From: Nocardiopsis coralli
Lineage (GTDB): Bacteria; Actinomycetota; Actinomycetes; Streptosporangiales; Streptosporangiaceae
Length of the DNA stretch: 64,000 nt
Assembly (NCBI RefSeq): GCF_014892575.1
Contig: NZ_JADBGI010000005.1
Coordinates: 186,001-250,000 of the forward strand
Reading direction: 5' to 3'
Shown here: positions 23,894 to 33,091 of the stretch, one piece after another
Layout of the letters: every line of letters starts with the position of its first letter
Position numbering within the stretch: the first letter of the stretch is position 1
Program-made: the position numbers and the translations under genes
The notes under the pieces: generated by a model
Told to the model about the DNA's origin: nothing
Databases searched by the model: none
What the model saw: only the letters and a program-made list of their open reading frames with translations

Positions 23894-25413
23894 ACCGTCT
23901 GTACGAGCGCCTCTGCGAGGACGGTTACACGGACGCCTTCGAGTGGGTCGTCCTGGACCAACGGCTCCGCTCCCTCCTCTCCTGCGAAACGCCCCTGCGG
24001 CGTGTCGAGGACGGCGACGGGACCTCCACCCTCCCGCGGCTCTACACCTGGGCCGCGGAGGCCGGCTGCGAGGGGGAACCGGGGATGGCGGACGTGATGG
24101 CCCGCTGGTTCCTCGTCCGTAACAGCGTGCACCGGGCCGGGGGTGTCACTGCGCTGATCGGCGCCCATCGGAGCGCGGTCGAAGCACACGGAGGGGAAGG
24201 CGCCGCGCACCTCGGCGAGGTCGTACCCGCGGTGGTCGAGCTCCTCGTGGAGGAGGGGCGGACGGACGAGGCGTCCGCGCTGTTGGCGTACCTGGAGACG
24301 GCGGGGGACCAGGACCCCGCCCTGCTCGGTGTCAGCGCCGAGGGTGCCGGGGCGCTCGGGAGGGACACGGCGGAGCGCTACGTGAGCGCCGAGGCCGCGG
24401 CCCTGGCCACCGACGTCGACGCGATCTACGCGGACGAAGGCCTGCGCCGGCGCCTCCTGGTCCTGGCCCGGGTGAGCGACGCCTTCTTCGCTGCCGGCGG
24501 GCCGGCGGAACTGGAGGGGCTCAGGGAGGTCTTCCGCGCGAACCCGCGCAGCTTCAACGCCCTCTACTGGGGTGATGAGTCGACCGGCGCGCTGGTCGAG
24601 GACCATCTGAGGTTGGCCCTGCCCGGGATGCGCCTGCACCTGGAGGCCTGCCGGGATCGGTGGTTCTTCGATCGCACGGTGAGGCGGGCCCGGGCAACCG
24701 AGGGGCCCGATTTCGCCTGCACGCTTCTGCTCTCCGCGGCCCTGCGCTCGGACCAGGTGGCGCGGTGGCTGGCCCGCGAACCTGCCACCGTTCGCGGAGG
24801 AACCCGGGGGGTGCGCGTGCGCCTGGCTCTGTTCAAGGCACGGATCCCGCGTAGGTCCCTCTACGCCGAGCTCCTCACACAGGCCTGCGCGGACGGCACC
24901 GGAGCGGGATCCGCTGAGGTAGGGGCGATCCGCGGGATGGTCCGGGATCAGGTCCCGGTGCTGTGGCGCTCCGTCGCGCTCTGGGCCGTGCTCGTGCCTC
25001 TCTGGACCCAAGCGGCGACCGCAGATCCCCCTTGGTGGTGGGAGATGGTGTTGAGCGTTTCGGTGGGCGTGCTCCTCGCGGTCCAGGGCCAGAAGTGGAG
25101 ATCGGGTCGTTCCTGGTTCCGGTCCGTGCTCCTGCCCAGGACGAAGAGCCGGGCGGAGCAGAAGTCCGTGTGGCTCCTGGCCAGTGAGTTGCTGGTGAAC
25201 AGCCCGTGGATGTACTTCTCACCCCTGTACTCGAAGGCCTACCTCCACCGTCACCTCACGCCTCTGTGGCAGGCCGTCGCCTTCCGCGAGAGGGTCCAGG
25301 CCGACCCCATGCTCGCCTCCGATGTCGCGCTCCGCCTCGGCCGGAAATCCATCCACTCCGCGGACGACGTCTCCGTGCTCCTCGCGCGCCACCTGCCCCG
25401 GCAGCGCTCCTGA
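23857..25413 (+). CDS. Uncharacterised membrane protein coupled to the NTPase-TPR gene
   Basis: About 518 residues with no recognised domain. The N-terminal 360 residues are helical and repeat-like (LPRLYTWAAEAGCEGEPG, VVELLVEEGRTDEASALLAY). Two membrane helices follow (VLWRSVALWAVLVPLWTQA and WWWEMVLSVSVGVLLAV), then a basic segment and a helical tail. The start is uncertain: GTG 23857 (after GGGAAGG) or TTG 23881 (5 nt after GGGGGAGG). Both overlap the end of the NTPase gene, so the two are translationally coupled and probably act together at the membrane. Confidence 0.7.
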   Translation: MEAVGEASLEPLNRLYERLCEDGYTDAFEWVVLDQRLRSLLSCETPLRRVEDGDGTSTLPRLYTWAAEAGCEGEPGMADVMARWFLVRNSVHRAGGVTALIGAHRSAVEAHGGEGAAHLGEVVPAVVELLVEEGRTDEASALLAYLETAGDQDPALLGVSAEGAGALGRDTAERYVSAEAAALATDVDAIYADEGLRRRLLVLARVSDAFFAAGGPAELEGLREVFRANPRSFNALYWGDESTGALVEDHLRLALPGMRLHLEACRDRWFFDRTVRRARATEGPDFACTLLLSAALRSDQVARWLAREPATVRGGTRGVRVRLALFKARIPRRSLYAELLTQACADGTGAGSAEVGAIRGMVRDQVPVLWRSVALWAVLVPLWTQAATADPPWWWEMVLSVSVGVLLAVQGQKWRSGRSWFRSVLLPRTKSRAEQKSVWLLASELLVNSPWMYFSPLYSKAYLHRHLTPLWQAVAFRERVQADPMLASDVALRLGRKSIHSADDVSVLLARHLPRQRS

Positions 25414-25439
25414 GCCCCACGCGTTCCTACACTGGACCG

Positions 25440-26744
25440 ATGGACCACGGCGCGAGCGACCACACCGCAGGCGGTCGACCCGACCGCGGCCTCCTCGGTC
25501 ACGCCTCGAACGGCCGCGAACCCCGGGCCACGGATGAGCAGAGCCCGGTCGTCACGGTGCTCGAGCGGATCCGCGACGAGGTCGCACCCAGGCACGAGGG
25601 CCGCGTCGCCGACTTCATCCCCGAGCTCGCCGGCGCCGACCCCGACGCGTTCGGGATCGCCGCCGTGAGCGCGCACGGGCGCTGCTACTCCGCCGGGGAC
25701 GACGCGGCGGCCTTCACCGTGCAGTCGATGTCCAAGCCCTTCGTCTACGCGATGGCGATCGAGGAACGCGGCCTCGACGACGTGCACCAGCACGTGGGCG
25801 CAGAACCCAGCGGTGAACCCTTCAACGCGATCAGCCTCGACGAGCTGGGCCGCCCCGAGAACCCGATGATCAACGCGGGCGCGATCGTGACGACCTCGCT
25901 CGTGCACGGCGCGGGCCCGGACGGGCGCTTCGAACGCATCCGCACCGCGCTGTCGTCCTTCGCCGGCCGCAGCCTGTCCCTCGACGAGGACGTCTACCTG
26001 TCCGAGGCCGAGACCGGGCACCGGAACCGGGCGCTGGGGTACCTCAGCCTGGCCGGGGGTGTCCTGGAGGGATCGGTCGAAGAAGCGGTCCAGGACTACT
26101 TCCGCCAGTGCGCGCTCAGCGTGACAGTGCTCGATCTGGCGGTCATGGCGGCCACCCTGGCCTCGGGCGGCGTCAACCCGGTGACCGGTGAACGCGTGGT
26201 GTCGCGGCGCACGGCTCGGCACACCCTGTCGGTCATGTCGAGCTGCGGCATGTACGACCGCGCGGGGGAGTGGGCCCTGCGGGTGGGCATCCCGGCCAAG
26301 AGCGGGGTGAGCGGCGGCATCCTCGCGGCGGCGCCCGGTTCCTTCGGTGTCGGGGTGTTCAGCCCGCCGCTGGACGGTGCGGGCAACAGCGTGCGCGGCG
26401 TGGCGGCCCTGGAACGCCTGTCGGAGGACTACGACCTGCACATGCTGCGCATCCCGTCGGAGCCGCCCTCGCCGGTGCACAGCGTCACGCGCGCGGGCGG
26501 GACCCTCGACGTGCACTTGCGCGGCGACATCGACTTCCTCGCCGCCGAGCAGGTCGTCTCCCGCCTGGAGGAGGCCGTGGACGACGCCCGCGTCACGTCG
26601 GTGACCGTGGAGCTGGAACGGGTCTCCGGGCTCAGCGATGCCGCCCGCTCCCTGCTCGCCGCCGAACTGCGCGACCTGGACGGGGCCGGGGTCGAGGCCT
26701 CCATGACCGACCCCGCCGAGGTGCAGGACGACGAGGACGCCTGA
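25440..26744 (+). CDS. glsA: Glutaminase with C-terminal STAS domain
   Basis: A 434-residue protein. Residues 35-340 are a serine-dependent glutaminase (glutamine to glutamate plus ammonia): the SxxK pair Ser96-Lys99 in TVQSMSKPF, NPMINAGAIV, and GIPAKSGVSGGILA near the end of the domain. Residues 350-430 form a STAS/anti-sigma-antagonist-like domain (GTLDVHLRGDIDFLAAEQVV). ATG 25440 lies 6 nt after TACACT (25428-25433) with no ribosome-binding site, so the mRNA may be leaderless. The 30-residue N-terminus before the catalytic domain is low in complexity. Confidence 0.92.
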   Translation: MDHGASDHTAGGRPDRGLLGHASNGREPRATDEQSPVVTVLERIRDEVAPRHEGRVADFIPELAGADPDAFGIAAVSAHGRCYSAGDDAAAFTVQSMSKPFVYAMAIEERGLDDVHQHVGAEPSGEPFNAISLDELGRPENPMINAGAIVTTSLVHGAGPDGRFERIRTALSSFAGRSLSLDEDVYLSEAETGHRNRALGYLSLAGGVLEGSVEEAVQDYFRQCALSVTVLDLAVMAATLASGGVNPVTGERVVSRRTARHTLSVMSSCGMYDRAGEWALRVGIPAKSGVSGGILAAAPGSFGVGVFSPPLDGAGNSVRGVAALERLSEDYDLHMLRIPSEPPSPVHSVTRAGGTLDVHLRGDIDFLAAEQVVSRLEEAVDDARVTSVTVELERVSGLSDAARSLLAAELRDLDGAGVEASMTDPAEVQDDEDA

Positions 26745-26854
26745 CCCGGGGCCCGGCGGCGCGCCCCACCCGCCCTCGACCCGGCCCCGCCCGGAAAAGA
26801 TCACCCGGGCTTGTCCCCACCCCTTGACGCGGGACCCCTCACGGGTGTGTGATC

Positions 26855-26882
26855 AACCTAAGAGTTGAACAACTGAAAGGTT
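26855..26882. promoter_or_regulatory. Double-armed palindromic operator of the second ArsR operon
   Basis: The outer arms AACCT (26855-26859) / AGGTT (26878-26882) and inner arms AGTTG (26863-26867) / CAACT (26870-26874) are exactly symmetric about the central AA, with 3-bp gaps on both sides. It ends 10 bp before the ArsR start. TTGACG at 26824-26829 may be the -35. Confidence 0.65.
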
Positions 26883-26892
26883 GAACTCGCTG

Positions 26893-27243
26893 ATGGCGAC
26901 CGATCCGCTCAGCCTCACCTTCGCCGCACTGGCGGACCCGACCCGCCGCGCGATCCTCGCCCGGCTGTCCCGGGGTGAGGCCACCGTCAACGAACTGGCG
27001 GAGCCGTTCGCCATGAGCCTCCAGGCGGTCTCCAAGCACCTCAAGGTCCTGGAACGCGCCGGGCTCGTCACCCGAGGGCGCGCCGCACAGTGGCGCCCCT
27101 GCCGGATCGAGACCGCCCCGCTGGACGAGGTCTCCGACTGGCTCGGCCGCTACCACGAGCAGTGGGAGGACCGCTTCACCCGCCTGGACGAGGAACTGCT
27201 CAGGATCCAGAACGGCACCGAAGGAGAACAGAGCCATGAGTGA
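26893..27243 (+). CDS. ArsR family regulator
   Basis: A 116-residue winged-helix protein (FAALADPTRRAILARLSRGEA, NELAEPFAMSLQAVSKHLKVL, GLVTRGRAAQWRPCRIE) with no metal-binding cysteine pair. It belongs to the ArsR type paired with SRPBCC/Aha1 proteins. ATG 26893 gives the canonical start; TTG 26881 lies inside the operator and is rejected. It overlaps the SRPBCC gene by 8 bp. Autoregulation through the palindrome at 26855-26882 is likely. Confidence 0.9.
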   Translation: MATDPLSLTFAALADPTRRAILARLSRGEATVNELAEPFAMSLQAVSKHLKVLERAGLVTRGRAAQWRPCRIETAPLDEVSDWLGRYHEQWEDRFTRLDEELLRIQNGTEGEQSHE

Positions 27244-27709
27244 CCTGAAGATCGTCGCCGAACCCGGACGCCAGGACATCGTCATCACCCGTACGTTCGA
27301 CGCACCACGCGAGGCGGTCTACGCGGCCATGACCGACGCCGAATCCATCGCCCGGTGGTGGGGGCTGGACGAGACCGACACCCGCGTCGAGGTCTCCGAC
27401 GCCCGCCCCGGCGGACGCTGGCGCTACGTCGAGAAGGGCCCGGACGGGGCCGAGTACGCCTTCCGCGGTGTCTTCCACGACGCCGTCGCCCCCGAGCGCA
27501 TCGTGCAGACCTTCGAGTTCGAGGGCATGCCGGGGCACGTGGCCATGGACACCTACACCCTGGAGGAGCAGGACGGCCGCACGCTCTACACCTCCGTCTC
27601 GGTGTTCCAGAGCGTGGAGGACCGCGACGGCATGGTCGCCTCCGGGATGGAGACCGGCCTGTCCCAGTCCCTGGACGCCCTGGAGAAGCTGGTCACAGAG
27701 CGGGGCTGA
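27236..27709 (+). CDS. SRPBCC (Aha1 C-terminal-like) domain protein
   Basis: A 157-residue START-like protein: VITRTFDAPREAVYAAMTDA, WWGLDETDT, GGRWRYVEKG, the FRGVFHDAVAPERIVQTFEF strands and the C-terminal helix MVASGMETGLSQSLDALEKL. ATG 27236 follows AAGGAG inside the end of the ArsR gene. It is a single-domain counterpart of the tandem protein at 17714. The ligand is unknown. Confidence 0.9.
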   Translation: MSDLKIVAEPGRQDIVITRTFDAPREAVYAAMTDAESIARWWGLDETDTRVEVSDARPGGRWRYVEKGPDGAEYAFRGVFHDAVAPERIVQTFEFEGMPGHVAMDTYTLEEQDGRTLYTSVSVFQSVEDRDGMVASGMETGLSQSLDALEKLVTERG

Positions 27710-27861
27710 CCAGCACCCGACGCCGGGCGCAGCGGCACGCGCGACCCGGCGCACACGGCCGGACCCCGCCGACGGGCCCGGCCGTCCGCCCTGCCCGCAC
27801 ACCCCGGTCGGGCCTGTGGACAACGCCCGTTCCTGTCACCGCGGAACGGTAATGTCGACGC

Positions 27862-29955
27862 GTGGCAGATCTCCCGGACGTTCCCTCCATGCTCGAAGCG
27901 GCCGTCGACGCCCTGGGCGGCACCCACCGCGAGGGCCAGGCGACCATGGCCCTGGCCGCCTCCGAGGCCGTCGACAAGCGCGAACACCTCGTGGTGCAGG
28001 CCGGCACCGGAACCGGCAAGTCCCTGGCCTACCTCGTGCCCGCCATCCGGCACGCCATGGCCACCGACACCACCGTCGTGGTCTCCACCGCGACCATCGC
28101 GCTGCAGAACCAGCTCATCGAGCGCGACCTCCCGCGCCTGGCCCGCGCCCTGGCGCCCATGCTCGACCGGGAGCCCACGTTCGCCGTGCTCAAGGGGCGC
28201 CGCAACTACCTGTGCCGCAACCGGCTCCAGAACGCCGACGAGGAGGCCGAGGACACCGAGCTCTTCGACCCCCGCCAGCTCTCCTCCCTGGGCCGCCAGG
28301 TCGCACGCCTGCACGAATGGGCCGAGGAGACCACCACCGGCGACCGCGACGAGCTCGAACCCGGCGTGAGCGACCTCGCCTGGCGCCAGGTCTCCGTCGG
28401 CGGCAACGAGTGCATGGGCGCCCGGGTCTGCCCCTTCGGCCAGGAGTGCTTCGCCGAGTTCGCCCGCGAGGCCGTCGGCGGCGTCGACGTCGCGGTCACC
28501 AACCACGCCATGCTCTCCATCGACATGCAGCAGGGTTTCCACCTCCTGCCCGAGCACGACACGATCATCATCGACGAGGCCCACGAGCTGGTCGACCGCG
28601 CCACCTCCGTGGCCACCGAGACCCTCACCGAACGCACCGTCAGCGCCGCAGCCAAACGCGCATCGCGCCTGGTCGAGGCCGGCATCAGCGAACGCCTCAC
28701 CGAGTGCGCCGAGGGCCTGGCCATGATGTTCACCGAGGTCCCCGACGGGCGCCTGGACCAGATCGACGACGGCCTCGCCGGGGCCGTGGCCGCCACCCGC
28801 GACGCCGCCTCCGCGTGTGTGACCGCGATCGGCCCGGCACCCGGGGACATGGACCCCGACACCGCCGGCGACCGCCGCATGGCCCTGGCCGCGCTCAACG
28901 AGGTCCACGACGCCGCCGTCTCCGTCCTGGAGAGCTACGACAAGCCCCTGCGCGACCGCACCGAGGTCGTCTGGCTCACCAAGGCGCCCTCGCGCCCGCC
29001 CTCCCTCAACGTCGCGCCGCTCACCATCGGCGGGCTGCTGCGCGACAAGCTCTTCGGCGACCGGACCGTCGTGCTCACCTCCGCCACCCTCACCCTCGGC
29101 GGCGACTTCCGAGCCCTGGCCGGCCAGTGGGGCCTGGGGCGGGAGGTCACAGCGGAGGCCGCCGACCGCGAATCCCGCGGCCTGTCACCCGTGCCGGAGA
29201 CCGGGGCCGAGGGCGTGGGGAAGGACGAGGACGGGCCCCACCGCGCCGAGGGCGAACCCCGCTGGCGCGCCCTCGACGTCGGGTCCCCGTTCGAGCACTC
29301 CCGCCGCGGCATCCTCTACGTGGCCACCCACCTGCCCACGCCCGGACGCGAGGGCCCCGACCCCGCCTACCTCGACGAGATCGCCGAGCTCATCCAGGCC
29401 GCAGACGGGCGCGCCCTGTGCCTGTTCTCCTCGATGCGCGGCGCCCAACAGGCCAGTGAGGAACTGCGCGAACGCCTCGACCACCCGATCCTGTGCCAGG
29501 GCGAGGACTCCACCGGACGGCTCGTGAGCCGGTTCGCCGAGGAGGGGCGCTCCTGCCTGTTCGGAACCCTGTCGCTGTGGCAGGGCGTCGACGTGCCCGG
29601 GCCGTCCCTGTCCCTGGTGATCGTGGACCGCATCCCCTTCCCGCGGCCCGACGATCCTCTCTCCTCGGCCCGCCAGCGCTCGGTCAGCGCGCACGGGGGC
29701 AACGGGTTCCTGTCCGTGGCCGCCACCCACGCCGCACTCCTGCTGGCCCAGGGCACCGGACGCCTGCTGCGCTCCACCGAGGATCGCGGCGTCATCGCCG
29801 TCCTGGACCCGCGCCTGGCCAAGGCGCGGTACGGGGGTTTCCTGCGGGCCTCGCTCCCGCCGTACTGGGGAACCAGCGACCCCGAGGTCGCCCGGTCCGC
29901 GCTGCGCCGCCTGGCCGCCTCCTCCGCCGAACCCGCGGCCGCCGCGGCGGGTTGA
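27862..29955 (+). CDS. ATP-dependent DNA helicase, DinG/XPD family
   Basis: A 697-residue superfamily 2 helicase. Walker A is GTGTGKS (48-54) and the DEAH box IIIDEAHEL (238-241). Four cysteines (118, 184, 190, 196) at the right place indicate the 4Fe-4S cluster of DinG/XPD enzymes. The C-terminal helicase half contains LFSSMRGAQQASEELRE and QGTGRLLRS (motif VI). It unwinds DNA or R-loops during repair. GTG 27862 lies 6 nt after TAATGT (27850-27855) with no ribosome-binding site, so a leaderless mRNA is likely. Confidence 0.92.
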   Translation: MADLPDVPSMLEAAVDALGGTHREGQATMALAASEAVDKREHLVVQAGTGTGKSLAYLVPAIRHAMATDTTVVVSTATIALQNQLIERDLPRLARALAPMLDREPTFAVLKGRRNYLCRNRLQNADEEAEDTELFDPRQLSSLGRQVARLHEWAEETTTGDRDELEPGVSDLAWRQVSVGGNECMGARVCPFGQECFAEFAREAVGGVDVAVTNHAMLSIDMQQGFHLLPEHDTIIIDEAHELVDRATSVATETLTERTVSAAAKRASRLVEAGISERLTECAEGLAMMFTEVPDGRLDQIDDGLAGAVAATRDAASACVTAIGPAPGDMDPDTAGDRRMALAALNEVHDAAVSVLESYDKPLRDRTEVVWLTKAPSRPPSLNVAPLTIGGLLRDKLFGDRTVVLTSATLTLGGDFRALAGQWGLGREVTAEAADRESRGLSPVPETGAEGVGKDEDGPHRAEGEPRWRALDVGSPFEHSRRGILYVATHLPTPGREGPDPAYLDEIAELIQAADGRALCLFSSMRGAQQASEELRERLDHPILCQGEDSTGRLVSRFAEEGRSCLFGTLSLWQGVDVPGPSLSLVIVDRIPFPRPDDPLSSARQRSVSAHGGNGFLSVAATHAALLLAQGTGRLLRSTEDRGVIAVLDPRLAKARYGGFLRASLPPYWGTSDPEVARSALRRLAASSAEPAAAAAG

Positions 29956-29992
29956 CCCCGTCGGCCGGGCCCGGAGGCCTCCGTACACACGA

Positions 29993-30036
29993 ACGCGCGG
30001 GGACCGGCGGAACGGTGTCCGTCGGTCCCCGCGCGT
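29993..30036. terminator. Strong hairpin after the helicase gene
   Basis: A perfect 14-bp stem (29993-30006 with 30023-30036) in the gap between convergent genes. Confidence 0.75.
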
Positions 30037-30081
30037 GCCCGGGCGCCCGTTCGAGTGGCCCAGAAGATGCGGGGCGGGGGA

Positions 30082-30606
30082 TCAGCCGCGGCTGCGGTAA
30101 CCGAAGAGGCGCACGGCGTACCCGGGGGAGTCGTCCTCCGGTTCCTGGATGAACCAGCGGTCCTCGTTCTCACCCACGAGCAGCTCGTTCCACATCATGT
30201 CGATGAGCTTGAGCCGCGAGACCACCGAGGACTCCGGGTCGAGCACGATCGAGTACGTGTGGTCGGTCAGGCGCTGGGTCACCATGCCCACGGACTGGCC
30301 GTCCCAGATGGCGGGGACGGGCGCGTGCCCGATCTCGACCCCGCAGAGGCGGAGCTGCTCCACCTCCTCGTCGAGGGCCTCCGCGGCGAGCGCGCCGTCC
30401 AGTTGGAGGGCGTCCTCCAGTTCGTCGCGTTCCTCGTCCTCGCGGAGATAGGCGTGGTAGGTGCGGTATCCGCAGGTGCGGCACTTGCGCCAGACGACAC
30501 AGCGCGCCAGCCCGTAGGCCGACTGCGCTTCGCCGACACTCTGGTAGTCGCTCACCTCGCGAATCGCGCCGCACTCGCAGCACAGGGCCGTGAGATCCTG
30601 CTTCAT
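30082..30606 (-). CDS. Conserved hypothetical protein with possible zinc ribbon
   Basis: A 174-residue soluble protein. It has CCECGAI at residues 9-15 and CRTCGY at about 42-47, two CxxC pairs that could bind one zinc. The middle is acidic and coiled-coil-like (LREDEERDELEDALQLDG), and the C-terminal half (GQSVGMVTQRLTDHTYSIVL) is probably a small alpha-beta domain. I do not recognise the family. Confidence 0.65.
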   Translation of the reverse strand: MKQDLTALCCECGAIREVSDYQSVGEAQSAYGLARCVVWRKCRTCGYRTYHAYLREDEERDELEDALQLDGALAAEALDEEVEQLRLCGVEIGHAPVPAIWDGQSVGMVTQRLTDHTYSIVLDPESSVVSRLKLIDMMWNELLVGENEDRWFIQEPEDDSPGYAVRLFGYRSRG

Positions 30607-30772
30607 CAGAGTCCCCCCTCCGAGCTGAGTATGCGACGAACGGAGCGCCTATGGGAACCCGTTCGGAGAGGAAGTCACGGCAAGGACTCGTCATCAATGC
30701 CCCAAATGGCAGGGGGAGCAGCCCTTCCGTGCCGGCCGGCGGCGTGTCGGGGTGGCCAGGAACACCCTGCCC

Positions 30773-31114
30773 TCAGAGGGTGCGGTCCCCCTTGTTGCGG
30801 GCGCTCCAGTCGCGCATGCGCTGCGGGTATCCGACGATCTGCACGTCGTAGGCGGGCAGCGCGAGCTTCTTGGCGAGCTTGCGGATCGCCTCGGGTGAGC
30901 CGCAACGGCGGCGGGTCCATTCACCGTCGGTGGCCACGGCCACGGCCGTGGTCTGGGTCGCGAAGGTCTCCGGTTCCACGAAGAACTCCACCCCCACCCG
31001 GGACTCGGCGAACTCCTTGAGGGCCTTCATGTCGGAGTCCTCGGAGTCCCGGTCGAACCGGGCCTTGCTGTTGCGGTTGGCCTTGCGGAGCCCGAAACGG
31101 TCTCGCCATCCCAT
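30773..31114 (-). CDS. Conserved hypothetical actinobacterial protein
   Basis: A 113-residue protein with a basic N-terminus (GWRDRFGLRKANRNSKARF) and a core ALKEFAESRVGVEFFVEPET, TAVAVATDGEWTRRR and KLALPAYDVQIVGYPQRMRD. Similar small proteins are widespread in actinomycetes; no function is established. It lies on the same strand as the zinc-ribbon protein downstream, with a 166-bp gap. Confidence 0.7.
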   Translation of the reverse strand: MGWRDRFGLRKANRNSKARFDRDSEDSDMKALKEFAESRVGVEFFVEPETFATQTTAVAVATDGEWTRRRCGSPEAIRKLAKKLALPAYDVQIVGYPQRMRDWSARNKGDRTL

Positions 31115-31329
31115 CGGAGGTCCTGTCTCCTCACACCCGGTCGAGGTCGAAGCGACCCGGGGACACCGCCCGGCGGGGAGGGACCCGGGTGCCCCGAGTG
31201 TATCGGCCCGTCCCCTTCTTCAGGGGGTGCCCGAAGCGCTACCGGGCACTGGTTTGTGCATTCTCATGACGTGTCTGTGATTGCGCTGCTACCTTCAGTG
31301 CTCACGCGGCACATACAGGGGGAGATGAC

Positions 31330-33021
31330 ATGCCGATGTGGACATGGACGGGGGAGACCGCACGCACATTGCGCGAGGCCGGTCAGGAGGAACTCGCCGA
31401 GGCGGTGGCACAGCTTCCCGTCATGAGCGAGGCCGGCGACTCGGTGCGTGTGGAGGCCACGGCGCGCTCCGCGCTGCGGGTGGCCCGGCGCCTGGTGACC
31501 GAGGCGGGAACCGGAGAACCGGAGGTGCCCGGGCTCTTCGGGCCGCCCATGCTCTTCTACCTGGCGCACTGGCCCATGGCCGTGCGCGTCGGTGCGCTCG
31601 CCGAAGGACAGCGCGCCCTGAAGCAGGCAGAGGCCGCGGCCGCCGACGAACCGGGGCCGCACGAGCGCGGGACCCTCCCGGTCTCGGCGCTGGCCAACGC
31701 CGTGCGCTGCCACGCCAACATCGATGCCCGGGGCACCACCGCGCTGCGGCGCGAACTGCTCTCCAGCCGGCGCCTCGCGGGATGGGAACGCACCCCCGCC
31801 TGGCCGGGCTTCACGCTCGCCAGGGTCGACCTGCTCGTCGACGAGGGCGCACCCGACCGCGCCGAGGCGGAGCTGCGCCGGTACGAACACACCGCAACCG
31901 GACCCGGGGTCCTGGGGACCGGAGGGGTCTTCGCCCTCGCCCGCGCGCTGCGCCACCAGGACCGCCACCGGGAGGCCCTGGCCGAGCTCGACCGCCTGGC
32001 CGGCGAGCTCGCGACCCGCAGCGGCGGGCCCCGCGACCCCGCCCTGCGCCGCAGGGTGCGGTTCGAGCGGGCGCGGTTGCTGTCCTGGCTGGCGCGGTTG
32101 GGTGCCTGCTCGGCGCGTGAGGCCATCGAGACCCTGCCAACGGTCGAGGAGGCCGAGTCGGTCCCGAGCCTGCGCCCGGCCTGGGTGGAGGCGGCGGAGA
32201 ACCTCGTGAGCCTGGGCGCGGTGCGCAACGACTGGCGCCTGGGGGTGCGGGTCACCACGTGGTCTCGGTACTTCGAGCGGGTGGGCGCGCCCGCGCGCGG
32301 GGCGGAACTGGCCCTGGCCGCGGCCCGGCTGGCCGCCGTCCGGGGCTCGCAGTGGGTGGGCACCTGCTCGGCGCAGCGGGCCGAGGAGCTCATCGCGCAC
32401 CTGGGGGAGTCGTCGGAGATCCGCGGGGACCTGGCCGAGGCGCGGTCGATGATCACCGCGATGCCGCCGGTGCGCCCCGAGGCCCCGGCCGACAGCATCC
32501 TCGCCCACCTGCGTTCCCTGCCCTCCGACCGGGTCGACCCCGAGCACCAGGCCGAGCAGGTCAACGTCGCCCTGGCGAGCCTGCCGCACGACACCCCGCT
32601 GCTGTCGGCGCTGGGCCAGGTCGGGCGCACGCTCATGCTCTCCGACGCGGCGACCGAACCCCAGTGGCGGCACGTGCGCGAGACCCCGGGGGACCAGAAG
32701 GCGGCGCTGTCCCTGCTGGAGACCCTCCTGCACGACAACGACACCGCGGGGGTACGGAACCTGGTGCGGACCCTGGCCGCCGGGGCCCTTCCCGAGGCCG
32801 AACCCGCCGCACAGGCCCCCGTTGCCCCCGCGACCTCTGGCATCACGGCAGCCCCTTCAGGGCCTCAGGCCCCCGCGGCTTCCGCTGCCCCCTCGGGACC
32901 CCAGACCCCGGTCGCCCCGCAGAACCCTTCGCCCACCGCCGCCCCGAACGCCGGGCGTGTGGCCGGAACCGGTCACCACCGCGCCGAGGCCGGGCCACAG
33001 GTGCAGTCGCGGGCGGTGTGA
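31330..33021 (+). CDS. Uncharacterised TPR-like helical protein with Pro/Ala-rich tail
   Basis: A 563-residue protein without signal peptide or membrane helices. Residues 1-480 are helical with TPR-like pairs (REALAELDRLAGELATR, GAELALAAARLAAVRGSQW, ALSLLETLLHDNDTAGVRN). Residues 490-563 are a Pro/Ala/Gln-rich low-complexity tail. ATG 31330 follows GGGGAGAT. The 215-bp upstream gap holds no other gene. I do not recognise the family. Confidence 0.65.
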   Translation: MPMWTWTGETARTLREAGQEELAEAVAQLPVMSEAGDSVRVEATARSALRVARRLVTEAGTGEPEVPGLFGPPMLFYLAHWPMAVRVGALAEGQRALKQAEAAAADEPGPHERGTLPVSALANAVRCHANIDARGTTALRRELLSSRRLAGWERTPAWPGFTLARVDLLVDEGAPDRAEAELRRYEHTATGPGVLGTGGVFALARALRHQDRHREALAELDRLAGELATRSGGPRDPALRRRVRFERARLLSWLARLGACSAREAIETLPTVEEAESVPSLRPAWVEAAENLVSLGAVRNDWRLGVRVTTWSRYFERVGAPARGAELALAAARLAAVRGSQWVGTCSAQRAEELIAHLGESSEIRGDLAEARSMITAMPPVRPEAPADSILAHLRSLPSDRVDPEHQAEQVNVALASLPHDTPLLSALGQVGRTLMLSDAATEPQWRHVRETPGDQKAALSLLETLLHDNDTAGVRNLVRTLAAGALPEAEPAAQAPVAPATSGITAAPSGPQAPAASAAPSGPQTPVAPQNPSPTAAPNAGRVAGTGHHRAEAGPQVQSRAV

Positions 33022-33091
33022 ACCTGGGGACGGCCGGGCCGGTCCCGCGCCACCGTGATCAGGGCCCGGTCGTGCCCCGCCGGGCCGCGCC

